Assembly: GCF_000230675.1 (NCBI RefSeq)
Contig: NZ_AGIK01000001.1
Span: 868,001-932,000 of the forward strand
Reading direction: 5' to 3'
DNA from: Synechococcus sp. WH 8016
GTDB lineage: Bacteria > Cyanobacteriota > Cyanobacteriia > PCC-6307 > Cyanobiaceae
Length of the DNA stretch: 64,000 bases
Shown here: positions 49,330 through 58,182 of the stretch, one piece after another
How positions within the stretch are numbered: the first letter of the stretch is position 1
Layout of the letters: each line of letters begins with the position of its first letter
Notes under the pieces: generated by a model
Database searches by the model: none
Told to the model about the DNA's origin: nothing
The model's input: the letters and a program-made list of their open reading frames with translations, nothing else
Position numbers and translations under genes: made by a program

Positions 49330-50406
49330 TCAACCGATTGCAGGTGCTTGGAGAGCCACAGGTGTGGACTCAGCAGCTGCCAGGTCGAGGGGGAAGTTAT
49401 GAGCGTTGCGCTCGTGCATCACTTCCATGCCGAGACCGGCACGGTTCAACACATCGGCCCAGGTGTTCAGGACGCGGCCCTGACCATCAAGGATGGACTG
49501 GTTGAAGTTGAAGCCGTTCAGGTTGAAGGCCATGGTTGAAACACCCATGGACGTGAACCAAATACCGACAACAGGCCAAGCACCCAGGAAGAAGTGAAGG
49601 CTACGGCTGTTATTGAAGGAGGCGTATTGGAAGATCAAGCGACCGAAGTAGCCGTGAGCTGCAACGATGTTGTAGGTCTCTTCTTCTTGGCCGAACTTGT
49701 AGCCGTAGTTCTGGGACTCGGTCTCGGTTGTTTCACGAACCAAGGAAGAGGTCACCAGTGAGCCGTGCATGGCGGAGAACAGTGAACCACCGAAGACACC
49801 AGCCACACCAAGCATGTGGAAGGGGTGCATCAGGATGTTGTGCTCAGCCTGGAAGACCAACATGTAGTTGAAGGTTCCAGAGATGCCCAGGGGCATGGCG
49901 TCAGAGAAAGAACCCTGACCGAAGGGGTAGACCAGGAAAACTGCCATGGCTGCAGACAGCGGAGCGCTGTATGCAACACAGATCCAAGGGCGCATGCCCA
50001 AGCGGTAGGAAAGTTCCCACTCACGTCCCATGTAGGCGTAGATGCCGATCAGGAAGTGGAAAACAACCAGCTGGTAGGTGCCGCCGTTGTAGAGCCACTC
50101 GTCGAGTGAGGCAGCTTCCCAGATTGGGTAGAAGTGCAAGCCGATGGCGTTGCTGGAAGGAACAACAGCACCAGAGATGATGTTGTTGCCATAAAGCAAG
50201 GAGCCAGCGACAGGCTCGCGAATGCCGTCGATATCAACCGGAGGGGCGGCGATAAAAGCGACGATGAAGCAAGTGGTAGCGGCAAGCAGACAAGGGATCA
50301 TCAGCACACCAAACCAACCGACATAAATGCGGTTGTTGGTGTCTGTGACCCACTGACAAAAGTTTTGCCAGCTGCTTAAGCGACCGCTGCGAACGGCAGT
50401 TGCCAT
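49330..50406 (-). CDS. psbA: Photosystem II D1 protein, Glu130 form
   Basis: 358 residues from the ATG at 50406 ([16 protein letters not shown]); an upstream ATG (50439) adds eleven non-conserved residues. All ligands are present: Tyr161 in [19 protein letters not shown] (Glu189, His190, His198) and [13 protein letters not shown] (His332, Glu333, His337, Asp342, Ala344). Cleavage after the DLA gives the mature C-terminus. At standard position 130 the residue is Glu (MGREWEL), the high-light (D1:2) type. A Thr replaces the usual Pro in YNGGTYQL. Confidence 0.97.
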   Translation of the reverse strand: MATAVRSGRLSSWQNFCQWVTDTNNRIYVGWFGVLMIPCLLAATTCFIVAFIAAPPVDIDGIREPVAGSLLYGNNIISGAVVPSSNAIGLHFYPIWEAASLDEWLYNGGTYQLVVFHFLIGIYAYMGREWELSYRLGMRPWICVAYSAPLSAAMAVFLVYPFGQGSFSDAMPLGISGTFNYMLVFQAEHNILMHPFHMLGVAGVFGGSLFSAMHGSLVTSSLVRETTETESQNYGYKFGQEEETYNIVAAHGYFGRLIFQYASFNNSRSLHFFLGAWPVVGIWFTSMGVSTMAFNLNGFNFNQSILDGQGRVLNTWADVLNRAGLGMEVMHERNAHNFPLDLAAAESTPVALQAPAIG

Positions 50407-50539
50407 GAGAAAAGAATAAGAACGGGATCGATCAAACAATCCTCAAAAAAGGATCCATGATCAAAGTCAAGATGATGAAAAGGCCTCCACAGTTCAAGCA
50501 AACCAAACGGATCTCATCATCTCGACAACATTTTTCATG

Positions 50540-50568
50540 ACAACTTCATGAACCATTCATGAAGTTGT
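50540..50568. promoter_or_regulatory. Long inverted repeat upstream of psbA
   Basis: ACAACTTCATGAA (50540-50552), 3-base spacer, TTCATGAAGTTGT (50556-50568): perfect 13-bp arms. A further TCATGA lies close by (50535-50540). It lies about 130 bases before the psbA start and right after the stop of the upstream gene on the same strand. It could be the 3' hairpin of that gene or an operator for psbA. Confidence 0.45.
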
Positions 50569-50569
50569 G

Positions 50570-51916
50570 TCATGCACTGGCCACTGTCTGCGTCTTCAGC
50601 CATTCCTTTGCCTGATCAGCAAAACCAGGGAGATCCAAGCGTTCCCGCTCAGCCGCCTTGGCCACCAACAACGGGGCCTGACGTTTGAGCTCTTCCAGAT
50701 CAGGCTGGGCAACTCCGGCATTCAGGGCCATCCAATCAGCCATGGATACCCCAACAACCCTTGTGAGATAGGCAGCGCTGAGGCCTTGAAGCAGCCCCGC
50801 CGCCAACCAGGTACCACCGTCCAATTTGGCCATGCCAAGCAGCGCCTGACCGCTCCACTCCACAACCCCTTGCCCAAGAGCGGCGGTCCCCAATTGGCGC
50901 GCCACGACCTGCAACACCTCAGAGCTCCAGGAGCAACCCCAAATTTGAGCCATTTCCTTCACCATCAAGCCGTTCACCACAGCCACACCAAGAAGATCAA
51001 CGCTTGGGACAGGGGAGGCAATCACAACACCAGCCACAATCCACTGACTCCTTTGAAGCAGGGAGCGGAATCGCGCACGCCGCAACTGTTCCAGCTCTGC
51101 TTGCCAACGGCGATGAAGAGAGGTCAACAACCGTTGCTTGGTGATCTCGCGGCTCCGAGCCGGCTGAGCGAAATGACGTCGAACTGGAGACAAACCCCGC
51201 CGTAAATCAGCGGACTCTCCGCTCCAGAACAACAGTCGATCGCACCATGGCTTGGGTAACTGACAGGACAAAGCTTCCTGTCGTGCTTCACGCGAGTCCT
51301 GAAGAGAATCCTGGATAAGCAACCAAGCCGGGCGATCGGTGGGCAACTGTTCCAAGCGCAGAAGATCAGCTGCCCGGAGGGGCATCGGAAGTCCGTACAA
51401 AATCACATCGAGCGGCTCAAGCTCCTGAGGCCAGCTCCAAGCGTCGGCAACCACCGGTAAAGGCTTGGCAATGCATAGGTCAAGAGGATTGGCCCCTTGC
51501 AAAGCAGCTTGGAGCTCTGGAGTGCTCGGGTGGGTGGCTCCCTCACTGATCACCACTCCCACACTCAGGGGAGCCTGCTGAGCTTTCAAGCCATCAAGCT
51601 CCTGTTCTCGAGGTGATCGCAGACCTTCAAGACCCAGCGACAACTCAAGCTCGCTGAACTGCGCGAGCACCAACTCACAACGACGGATCCAGCCAGGGAT
51701 GGAAGAAGGCTCTGAAAAAGAGGCGGGTTTGGAAGGACGGGTCAGCCACCAGGCGCCTGCACCAAGCACCAAAAATCCCGCGCCACCTCCAGGAAGATGC
51801 ACTATGTCGCTCAATAACCAGCTACCAAAGGCCAAGGTCCCTCCAGCCAGAGCAAGTTTCCCTGCGATGGATGGAATCAGCTTGATGGTGCTGATTGATG
51901 GAACCGGCATCAGCAC
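50570..51916 (-). CDS. DUF697-type membrane protein with a degenerate GTPase-like region
   Basis: 448 residues. Two hydrophobic helices near the start (SIAGKLALAGGTLAFGSWLL; GFLVLGAGAWWL). The middle region (about 60-230) has the layout of a nucleotide-binding domain (SVGVVISEGATHPST, LEPLDVILYGLPMPLR), but no P-loop is visible. The C-terminal part (about 270-430) matches the DUF697 helical region: QWIVAGVVIASPVPSVDLLG, VARQLGTAALGQGVVEWSG, LQGLSAAYLTRVVGVS. Cyanobacterial relatives carry an active Era-like GTPase domain; this copy seems to have lost it. GTG/ATG starts are near 51916. Confidence 0.75.
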   Translation of the reverse strand: MLMPVPSISTIKLIPSIAGKLALAGGTLAFGSWLLSDIVHLPGGGAGFLVLGAGAWWLTRPSKPASFSEPSSIPGWIRRCELVLAQFSELELSLGLEGLRSPREQELDGLKAQQAPLSVGVVISEGATHPSTPELQAALQGANPLDLCIAKPLPVVADAWSWPQELEPLDVILYGLPMPLRAADLLRLEQLPTDRPAWLLIQDSLQDSREARQEALSCQLPKPWCDRLLFWSGESADLRRGLSPVRRHFAQPARSREITKQRLLTSLHRRWQAELEQLRRARFRSLLQRSQWIVAGVVIASPVPSVDLLGVAVVNGLMVKEMAQIWGCSWSSEVLQVVARQLGTAALGQGVVEWSGQALLGMAKLDGGTWLAAGLLQGLSAAYLTRVVGVSMADWMALNAGVAQPDLEELKRQAPLLVAKAAERERLDLPGFADQAKEWLKTQTVASA

Positions 51917-52068
51917 AGCAAATCCATAACTTGAGCTTTCCTAGCTCACCTTTCTAGTCAGGACCAGCACTTGCGCACCTATGACAACTGGCAGCCCCGA
52001 CTCCGTCCCTTCCAGCGAGATCTCTGAGCTGGGAATTCATATGGTTGGGGGGTCTATAGCTGACATCG

Positions 52069-52974
52069 ATGGCCCGCGATCGTCGTCATGAGGTCAAACG
52101 GGTCTTAATGGTGGCCCTCACCATCAACGTGACCATGACGTTGCTCAAGATGGTGGTGGGTCTAGCGAGCGGATCACTCGCTGTCATCGCAGACGCGATG
52201 CACAGCGCGACCGACGCCCTTTCAAGTTTGACCGGACTGATCACAAATGGGCTCTCGGATCCGAAACCGGATCGTGATCATCCCTATGGCCATCACAAAT
52301 ATGAAGGAATTGGAGCTCTGGCGGTGGCCGGTTTCATCTTCTTCACGGCGATCGAAATTCTGATCACGTCCGGCGAACGTCTCACGGAGGGGTTGCCCGA
52401 ACTGCGGATCAATGCAACGGAGCTGTTGCTGCTCCTGCTCGTGCTCGTCTTCAACCTTCTGCTCGCAAGCTACGAGCGACGTCAGGGACGCCGATTAAAC
52501 AGTCAATTGCTCTTAGCCGATGCCCACCACACCACGAGTGACATCTGGACCACTGTGATTGTGCTCGTGGGACTCACAGGAGCCTGGCTGCTCAAGATCA
52601 GCTGGCTCGACGTCGCCCTTGCCATGCCACTTGCCGTGCTTCTGATCCGTGTCTGCTGGCAAGTTTTACGCGACAACCTCCCCTGGCTTGTGGATCACAT
52701 AGCCATTGCACCCGAAGCCATCAATGAGCAGGCGTTGGGTGTCCCTGGAGTCCTGAATTGCCATGACATCGCCAGCAGAGGAATCCTGGGACAACAAGTC
52801 TTTATTGACATGCACATGGTGGTGGATGTCGATGACCTGGTTGCGGCGCATCAAATCACGGAACGGGTCGAAGAGCGCCTGGAATCCCACTTCGGCCCCG
52901 TTCGCTGCACCATTCATCTCGAACCTCGGGACTACGCCGAGCAAGTGATCACCTTTCGTGGAACCCATGGATAA
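52069..52974 (+). CDS. Cation diffusion facilitator (CDF) transporter
   Basis: 301 residues, six membrane helices and a cytoplasmic tail. Metal-site motifs: VIADAMHSATDALSSLTGL (HxxxD) and LLADAHHTTSDIWTTVIVLV (HxxxD), with basic KPDRDHPYGHHKYE between. The C-terminal domain (about 205-300) has GVPGVLNCHDIASRG and IDMHMVVDVDDLVAAH. It exports zinc, iron or manganese by proton exchange; the metal is not decided by these motifs alone. ATG start. Confidence 0.92.
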   Translation: MARDRRHEVKRVLMVALTINVTMTLLKMVVGLASGSLAVIADAMHSATDALSSLTGLITNGLSDPKPDRDHPYGHHKYEGIGALAVAGFIFFTAIEILITSGERLTEGLPELRINATELLLLLLVLVFNLLLASYERRQGRRLNSQLLLADAHHTTSDIWTTVIVLVGLTGAWLLKISWLDVALAMPLAVLLIRVCWQVLRDNLPWLVDHIAIAPEAINEQALGVPGVLNCHDIASRGILGQQVFIDMHMVVDVDDLVAAHQITERVEERLESHFGPVRCTIHLEPRDYAEQVITFRGTHG

Positions 52975-53050
52975 GCAAGGAGATCAAGAAAGGAGGCCTC
53001 TAGAAGTTCAATGATGCGTCACACTTGCGCCTGATTCCAGGCCTCGGGCC

Positions 53051-53569
53051 ATGACTGATTCCAACCGCGATTCCCGTCAACAGGGCAGACAAGGTGAGGG
53101 CGGCGGGGGCTCCCGTGGCGGCCGCAATTCCGGCAGCCGAGAAGGGGGCGGATTCCGTATTCGACTCAGTGACAACGAAATGCGTGCGGTGAGAGCCCTA
53201 CAAGAGGCTTTCAATCTGCGTTCAACCGTTGCGGTGCTGGGGTTTGCGGTTCGCACTCTTGCTCAAATGCTGGAGGACGGACAACTCACGGAGCTGGTCG
53301 CTCAGCAGAAAGCCCAGGGCGGCGGACGGCGATCCGACGATGGACGCGGAGAAGGCAATCGAGGGGAACGGAATCGGACACCACGTCCTGATCCTTTTGC
53401 ACGACCAGCAAAACCCCAACCGCCTGCACCTGAGCCAGAAGCTGCTTCGGAGCCAGAAGCTGCAGCAGAACCAGAGACTGCTCCTGAAGAAGACGCTTCT
53501 TCAGACGCCAGCGCGAGTGATGCGACTGACACACAAGCGACTGACGACAACCCTGAGACAGGAGCCTGA
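53051..53569 (+). CDS. Protein with a helical core between disordered ends
   Basis: 172 residues in three parts. A Gly/Arg/Ser-rich start (about 1-35, GQGGRQGEGGGG-type composition) is followed by a short helical domain (about 36-80, FRIRLSDNEMRAVRALQEAF, NLRSTVAVLGFAVRTLAQML) that looks like a ribbon-helix-helix or similar DNA-binding unit. A long acidic tail follows (about 110-172, PEPEAASEPEAAAEPE...). The trpS start follows 3 bases later. The basic and acidic ends make it look like a nucleic-acid-associated protein; that is inference. Confidence 0.6.
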   Translation: MTDSNRDSRQQGRQGEGGGGSRGGRNSGSREGGGFRIRLSDNEMRAVRALQEAFNLRSTVAVLGFAVRTLAQMLEDGQLTELVAQQKAQGGGRRSDDGRGEGNRGERNRTPRPDPFARPAKPQPPAPEPEAASEPEAAAEPETAPEEDASSDASASDATDTQATDDNPETGA

Positions 53570-53572
53570 TCG

Positions 53573-54583
53573 ATGGGGCGGCCGAGGGTTCTCTCCGGCG
53601 TTCAACCAACAGGGGCTCTTCATTTGGGCAACTGGTTGGGCGCCATTCGCAATTGGGTGGATTTGCAGCACGACAACGACACATTCTTTTGTGTCGTTGA
53701 TCTGCATGCCGTCACCGTTCCACACCAACCGGATCGCTTAGCGGGGGACACCCTCAGCACTGCAGCCCTCTACCTGGCCTGCGGTCTTGATCCTGCTAAG
53801 TCCACCGTCTTTGTCCAAAGTCATGTCAAAGCTCACAGCGAGCTGTGCTGGCTTCTGAACTGCGTCACGCCCCTCAACTGGCTTGAGCGCATGATTCAGT
53901 TCAAGGAAAAGGCCGTGAAGCAAGGCGACAACGTGTCGGTAGGCCTTCTTGACTACCCAGTGCTGATGGCCGCCGACATCCTTTTGTATGACGCAGACCT
54001 TGTGCCTGTTGGCGAAGATCAGAAACAACATTTGGAATTGGCGCGCGACATCGCCCAACAACGCATCAACGCGCGCTTCGGCTCAGAGGATCAACCGCTA
54101 CTACAGGTGCCCAAGCCCTTGATCATGCGCGAAGGGGCGAGGGTGATGAGCCTCACGGATGGCCGCAACAAGATGAGCAAAAGCGATCCAAACGACAACA
54201 GTCGGATCACCCTGCTTGATCCACCTGCCCTGATCACCAAAAAAATTAAACGCGCCAAAACGGACCCTCAAATGGGTCTTGAGTTCAGCAACCCTGATCG
54301 ACCGGAAACCGACAACCTCCTAGGCCTCTACGCGCTGCTGAGTGGCAAAGGCCGGGCAGCCGCGGCCGCTGAATGTGCAGAGATGGGCTGGGGCACGTTC
54401 AAGCCCCTCCTGGCAGAGGCCGCCGTGAGTGCTCTTGAGCCGATCCAAAGCCGATACAACGAACTGATGAATGATCGCGCCGAGCTGGAGAACGTGCTGA
54501 AACAAGGCCGTGACCGGGCTGAAGGCGTGGCCACAGCCACCGTGGATCGCGTACGCAAAGCCATGGGCTTCCTGGCGACTTAA
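53573..54583 (+). CDS. trpS: Tryptophanyl-tRNA synthetase
   Basis: 336 residues, class I fold. HIGH-like motif in PTGALHLGNWLGAIRNW, KMSKS motif in DGRNKMSKSDPNDN, and QVPKPLIMREGARVMSLTDG before it. The length is normal for bacterial TrpRS. It charges tRNA-Trp with tryptophan. The ATG lies 3 bases after the preceding gene, so the two are probably cotranscribed. Confidence 0.97.
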   Translation: MGRPRVLSGVQPTGALHLGNWLGAIRNWVDLQHDNDTFFCVVDLHAVTVPHQPDRLAGDTLSTAALYLACGLDPAKSTVFVQSHVKAHSELCWLLNCVTPLNWLERMIQFKEKAVKQGDNVSVGLLDYPVLMAADILLYDADLVPVGEDQKQHLELARDIAQQRINARFGSEDQPLLQVPKPLIMREGARVMSLTDGRNKMSKSDPNDNSRITLLDPPALITKKIKRAKTDPQMGLEFSNPDRPETDNLLGLYALLSGKGRAAAAAECAEMGWGTFKPLLAEAAVSALEPIQSRYNELMNDRAELENVLKQGRDRAEGVATATVDRVRKAMGFLAT

Positions 54584-54829
54584 TGATTGAAGGGACCTTT
54601 GAAAAGATTATCTAATGTTTAAAGCTTGCTGAGAAGTCTTGACGCCAAACCCGAGAAATGCCAGCAATAACCAGCCAAATCAGCGTGTCTCGCGAGTCTC
54701 AAGCAGGGATTAATTAAGTGTTTCTGCTCATGCACAACCAGCACTCACTCGTCAAGACCGGTCCCAAGCGCCTCGCCAAAGGCTTCCCATCCTGACGAAG
54801 GTGGCGGTTCCATTACGGAACATCACCTT

Positions 54830-55504
54830 TTGCTGAGCTCCTTCAACAAGCTGCCTCTTGCCGTCTTACCTGCTGTCCGCCAAGCCAGCGGTGTTGGTGT
54901 TCTCAGCGTGGGGTTGCTATTGGGTCTCGGACACAGCCTTCATGCCGAACGCTCCAGCGAAAGGGTTGAACAAGCAGAAGAAGTGGCATCAGCACTTCAA
55001 CAGGACGTCAAGACGGATCACAAAGCCACTCCTTATTCGATCACTCCGGAACGACGTGCCCTGCTCAACACCATTCGCTACGCGGAAGGGACCTGGAAGG
55101 ACGGCAAAGACCTTGGCTATCGCACCCTCTATGGAGGCGGCCAGTTTGAGGATCTCTCCAAACATCCAGAGAAGGTGGTCGTGAAGCGTTATGTCAGCGC
55201 CGCAGCAGGGGCCTATCAGTTTTTGCCAACCACCTGGCAAGAGGTTTCAGGTCGTTTGAAATTGCCTAGTTTTTCTCCAGAACACCAAGACCAAGCGGCT
55301 CTTCATCTGGTCAAGAGACGCGGAGCCCTCAACGAGGTGGACCAGAAAGGCTTAACAGCTGAAGCCATGAATAGCCTCGCTCCTGAATGGGCTTCCTTTC
55401 CCACCCATTCGGGACGCAGTGCCTACGGTCAGCCCGTCAAAACTCACGCTGAGCTAGCAAGTTTCTATTCAAAAAATCTGCAGAAGCTTCGTCAAGGCGC
55501 CTAG
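54830..55504 (+). CDS. GH104-like muramidase, exported
   Basis: 224 residues. The N-terminal hydrophobic segment VGVLSVGLLLGLGHSLHAER is a signal peptide. The catalytic domain (about 70-215) has LLNTIRYAEGTWKDGKDLGY (Glu as likely acid), RTLYGGGQFEDLSKHPEK, AAGAYQFLPTTWQEVS and ALHLVKRRGALNEV. The pattern is that of lambda-endolysin-like/GH104 lytic transglycosylases. It would cut peptidoglycan in the periplasm. TTG start. It overlaps the convergent DUF2605 gene by 4 bases. Confidence 0.82.
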   Translation: MLSSFNKLPLAVLPAVRQASGVGVLSVGLLLGLGHSLHAERSSERVEQAEEVASALQQDVKTDHKATPYSITPERRALLNTIRYAEGTWKDGKDLGYRTLYGGGQFEDLSKHPEKVVVKRYVSAAAGAYQFLPTTWQEVSGRLKLPSFSPEHQDQAALHLVKRRGALNEVDQKGLTAEAMNSLAPEWASFPTHSGRSAYGQPVKTHAELASFYSKNLQKLRQGA

Positions 55505-55818
55505 AGCGAGTTCTTCGCCTTCGCCTCCGAAACCCGGGCTGCGAGAGCCCAAACCTCGATCACGAGCTGATGCCAAGGAGTCATCGACTCCATCGAGATG
55601 GCCATCGCCGCCGGAGTGGCATTCACAAGGGCTCTAGTGGCCGTAATGGCCCGAAGCCCTTCATCAATGCGCACCCCCATCACTTCGCGTTCGTCCGGAG
55701 TCATCACGGAATCCGGGCATGACGCTAGAAGCTCCTGGCCACGCTTGAACCAGTGGTTGAAGTCGTTGAGCAAAGAGTCCAACAAGGATTCGAGCAGAGC
55801 ATCCGCGTCCTGATTCAT
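55501..55818 (-). CDS. DUF2605-type protein
   Basis: 105 residues from the ATG at 55818 (MNQDADALLESLLDSLLNDF). Helical throughout: NHWFKRGQELLASCPDSVM, RIDEGLRAITATRALVNATP, AMAISMESMTPWHQLVIEVW. It fits DUF2605, a cyanobacteria-specific family of unknown function. The frame extends to 55983, but that part overlaps thrS on the other strand. The start is 25 bases from the divergent thrS start. Confidence 0.72.
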   Translation of the reverse strand: MNQDADALLESLLDSLLNDFNHWFKRGQELLASCPDSVMTPDEREVMGVRIDEGLRAITATRALVNATPAAMAISMESMTPWHQLVIEVWALAARVSEAKAKNSL

Positions 55819-55843
55819 TGCTTGTTCAACGCACCCCCATAGG

Positions 55844-57697
55844 ATGGCGGGCCTTGAACAGGAAACGGTGAGCAGCGTCGCAGCAACCACTCCAGCCCCT
55901 ACCGCGCCTGTGGTTCTGCCCAAGACCAGCGACAGCGAGAACCTGCTGAAGATTCGCCACTCGATGAGCCATGTGATGGCCATGGCGGTTCAGAAGCTGT
56001 TTCCCCAAGCCCAAGTGACCATTGGTCCCTGGACTGAAACAGGCTTTTATTACGACTTCGATAATCCAGAACCCTTCACGGAAGCCGATCTCAAGGCGAT
56101 CAAGAAGGAGATGGGAAAAATCATCGGCCGCAAGCTTCCGTTAGAGCGCATTGAAGTCAGTCGCGATGAGGCAGAACGTCGCATCAAGGCCCAAAACGAA
56201 CCCTACAAACTGGAAATTCTCGAGCGCCTGGTCGAGCCAATCACGCTCTACACCCTGGGGGAACAGTGGTGGGATCTCTGTGCTGGCCCGCATGTGGCCA
56301 ACACGAGCGAACTGAATCCAAAAGCCTTTGAGCTCGAAAGTGTGGCGGGTGCTTACTGGCGTGGTGACGAAACCAAGGCTCAGCTCCAACGTATTTACGG
56401 CACTGCATGGGAAACCGCCGAGCAACTGTCTGAGCACAGACGCCGCAAAGAAGAAGCACTCCGTCGGGATCACCGCCGCCTCGGCAAAGATCTCGATCTG
56501 TTCTCCATCGAAGACGAAGCGGGAGCCGGACTTGTGTTCTGGCATCCCCGGGGCGCACGCATGCGTCTGCTGATTGAAGACTTCTGGAAGCAAGCGCATT
56601 TCGAAGGGGATTACGAACTGCTGTACACGCCCCACGTCGCGGACATCAGTCTCTGGAAGACCTCAGGTCACCTCGACTTCTATGCGGAAAGCATGTTTGG
56701 CCCCATGGAGGTTGATGAGAGGCAGTACCAGCTCAAACCGATGAACTGTCCGTTCCACGTTTTGACCTACGCCAGCAAACTGCGCAGCTACCGAGAACTC
56801 CCGATCCGATGGGCGGAACTCGGAACTGTTTACCGCTATGAGCGACCTGGGGTGATGCATGGGCTCATGCGAGTGCGTGGCTTCACGCAAGACGATGCAC
56901 ACGTTTTCTGCCTACCAGAACAGATCAGTGATGAGATTTTGCGCATCCTCAATCTCACAGAAAGAATTCTGTCGACATTCGATTTCAGCAACTACGAGAT
57001 CAACCTTTCCACCAAACCAGACAAAGCCATTGGCGATGACGCTGTCTGGGAACTCGCCACCAAAGGCCTGATCGAAGCTCTTGAGCGCAAGGGCTGGGAC
57101 TACAAAATTGATGAGGGTGGCGGAGCCTTTTACGGACCCAAAATCGACCTGAAAATTGAGGATGCGATTGGGCGGATGTGGCAGTGCTCCACCATTCAGC
57201 TCGATTTCAACCTGCCTGAGCGTTTCGCCCTTGACTACATAGCTGCTGATGGCAGCAAACAGCGCCCGATCATGATTCACCGGGCCATCTTCGGGTCACT
57301 GGAACGGTTTTTCGGAATCATGACCGAAAACTATGCGGGAGATTTCCCGTTTTGGCTCGCTCCAGAACAGATCCGGCTGCTTCCCGTCACTGATGAAGTT
57401 CTGGGTTACGCGGAAGAACTGCAAACCCAGCTCAAAGCAGCTGGAATTCGCGCCAGCATTGACCGCAGTGGAGACCGCCTCGGGAAGCTGATCCGTACGG
57501 GTGAGCAGATGAAAATCCCAGTGCTCGCTGTGATTGGAGCCAAAGAAGCTGAACAGGGCGCTGCCAGCCTGCGCAGCCGCCGCGATGGAGACCTGGGTGT
57601 GATCACCAAGGAGCGTTTGATCTCAACAGCACAATCGGCAAACCAAGATCGGCAGGCATCGCTCTCTTTTGCCGGCAGTGGGAGCATCGGGGAATGA
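55844..57697 (+). CDS. thrS: Threonyl-tRNA synthetase
   Basis: 617 residues, class II. It lacks the N-terminal TGS domain and begins with a short linker, then the editing (SAD-like) domain: IRHSMSHVMAMAVQKLFPQ and WWDLCAGPHVANTSEL. The catalytic domain has HPRGARMRLLIEDFWK, MNCPFHVLTYASKLRSYREL (zinc Cys), RYERPGVMHGLMRVRGFTQD and MIHRAIFGSLERFFGIMTEN. The C-terminal anticodon domain follows. The TGS-less form is normal for cyanobacteria as far as I recall. It overlaps the next gene by 4 bases. Confidence 0.95.
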   Translation: MAGLEQETVSSVAATTPAPTAPVVLPKTSDSENLLKIRHSMSHVMAMAVQKLFPQAQVTIGPWTETGFYYDFDNPEPFTEADLKAIKKEMGKIIGRKLPLERIEVSRDEAERRIKAQNEPYKLEILERLVEPITLYTLGEQWWDLCAGPHVANTSELNPKAFELESVAGAYWRGDETKAQLQRIYGTAWETAEQLSEHRRRKEEALRRDHRRLGKDLDLFSIEDEAGAGLVFWHPRGARMRLLIEDFWKQAHFEGDYELLYTPHVADISLWKTSGHLDFYAESMFGPMEVDERQYQLKPMNCPFHVLTYASKLRSYRELPIRWAELGTVYRYERPGVMHGLMRVRGFTQDDAHVFCLPEQISDEILRILNLTERILSTFDFSNYEINLSTKPDKAIGDDAVWELATKGLIEALERKGWDYKIDEGGGAFYGPKIDLKIEDAIGRMWQCSTIQLDFNLPERFALDYIAADGSKQRPIMIHRAIFGSLERFFGIMTENYAGDFPFWLAPEQIRLLPVTDEVLGYAEELQTQLKAAGIRASIDRSGDRLGKLIRTGEQMKIPVLAVIGAKEAEQGAASLRSRRDGDLGVITKERLISTAQSANQDRQASLSFAGSGSIGE

Positions 57698-58104
57698 GCG
57701 ATCCAGCCATCACGGCTCTGGCCGACCTCAATCGATTGCGCACGGCCCCAGCGCTTAGTGCGCGCGAGCGCAAGGATCTCAAAAGCGAACTCATCGCTGC
57801 GATGCAGCCTTTCGCCTGGTTCACGGTTGGCGTCATGGCCTCCTCGTCCACGGAAGCCATGCGCTGTCTTCGCGACCTTGAACTGGCGATGGGATGGCCT
57901 GCCATGCGACTCGAAGACGAAACGGACATTGACAGCGGCGTTTTTCTCAAAGCCAACCAATCCACCGGTTTCATTCGCATCCGAGAGGAGGCGGGACTGG
58001 GCGAAGGCGTCTTGATCAGCGGACATCAAAGCGAGTTGGCACAAGTTGGCTCACAGTCAGGGCCGACCTGGGGGCCGCTGCCTCTGGACCTTTTTCGAGA
58101 CTGA
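57694..58104 (+). CDS. DUF1824-type protein
   Basis: 136 residues. Reads LADLNRLRTAPALSARERKD, LIAAMQPFAWFTVGVMASS, EAMRCLRDLELAMGWPAM, then GVFLKANQSTGFIRIREEAG, LGEGVLISGH. The order fits DUF1824, a cyanobacterial family of unknown function. The ATG overlaps the thrS stop (ATGA), so translation is probably coupled. Confidence 0.78.
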   Translation: MSDPAITALADLNRLRTAPALSARERKDLKSELIAAMQPFAWFTVGVMASSSTEAMRCLRDLELAMGWPAMRLEDETDIDSGVFLKANQSTGFIRIREEAGLGEGVLISGHQSELAQVGSQSGPTWGPLPLDLFRD

Positions 58105-58182
58105 GCGTTCCAGACACGCATCAAGACTTGTCGATTTCGAGCACAGCCATCAGCCTTGGGCTGAGATGCGCCGACAGATCCA

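Noticed and set aside
51981-52091. 36-codon plus-strand frame overlapping the start of the CDF gene
   Set aside because: Ser/Gly/Asp-rich, overlaps a certain gene, no signature.
54718-54796. 25-codon frame before the GH104-like gene
   Set aside because: Too short, no signature; it may be leader sequence.
55819-55983. Upstream extension of the DUF2605 gene
   Set aside because: It lies antisense to the start of thrS; the family consensus begins at the ATG at 55818.
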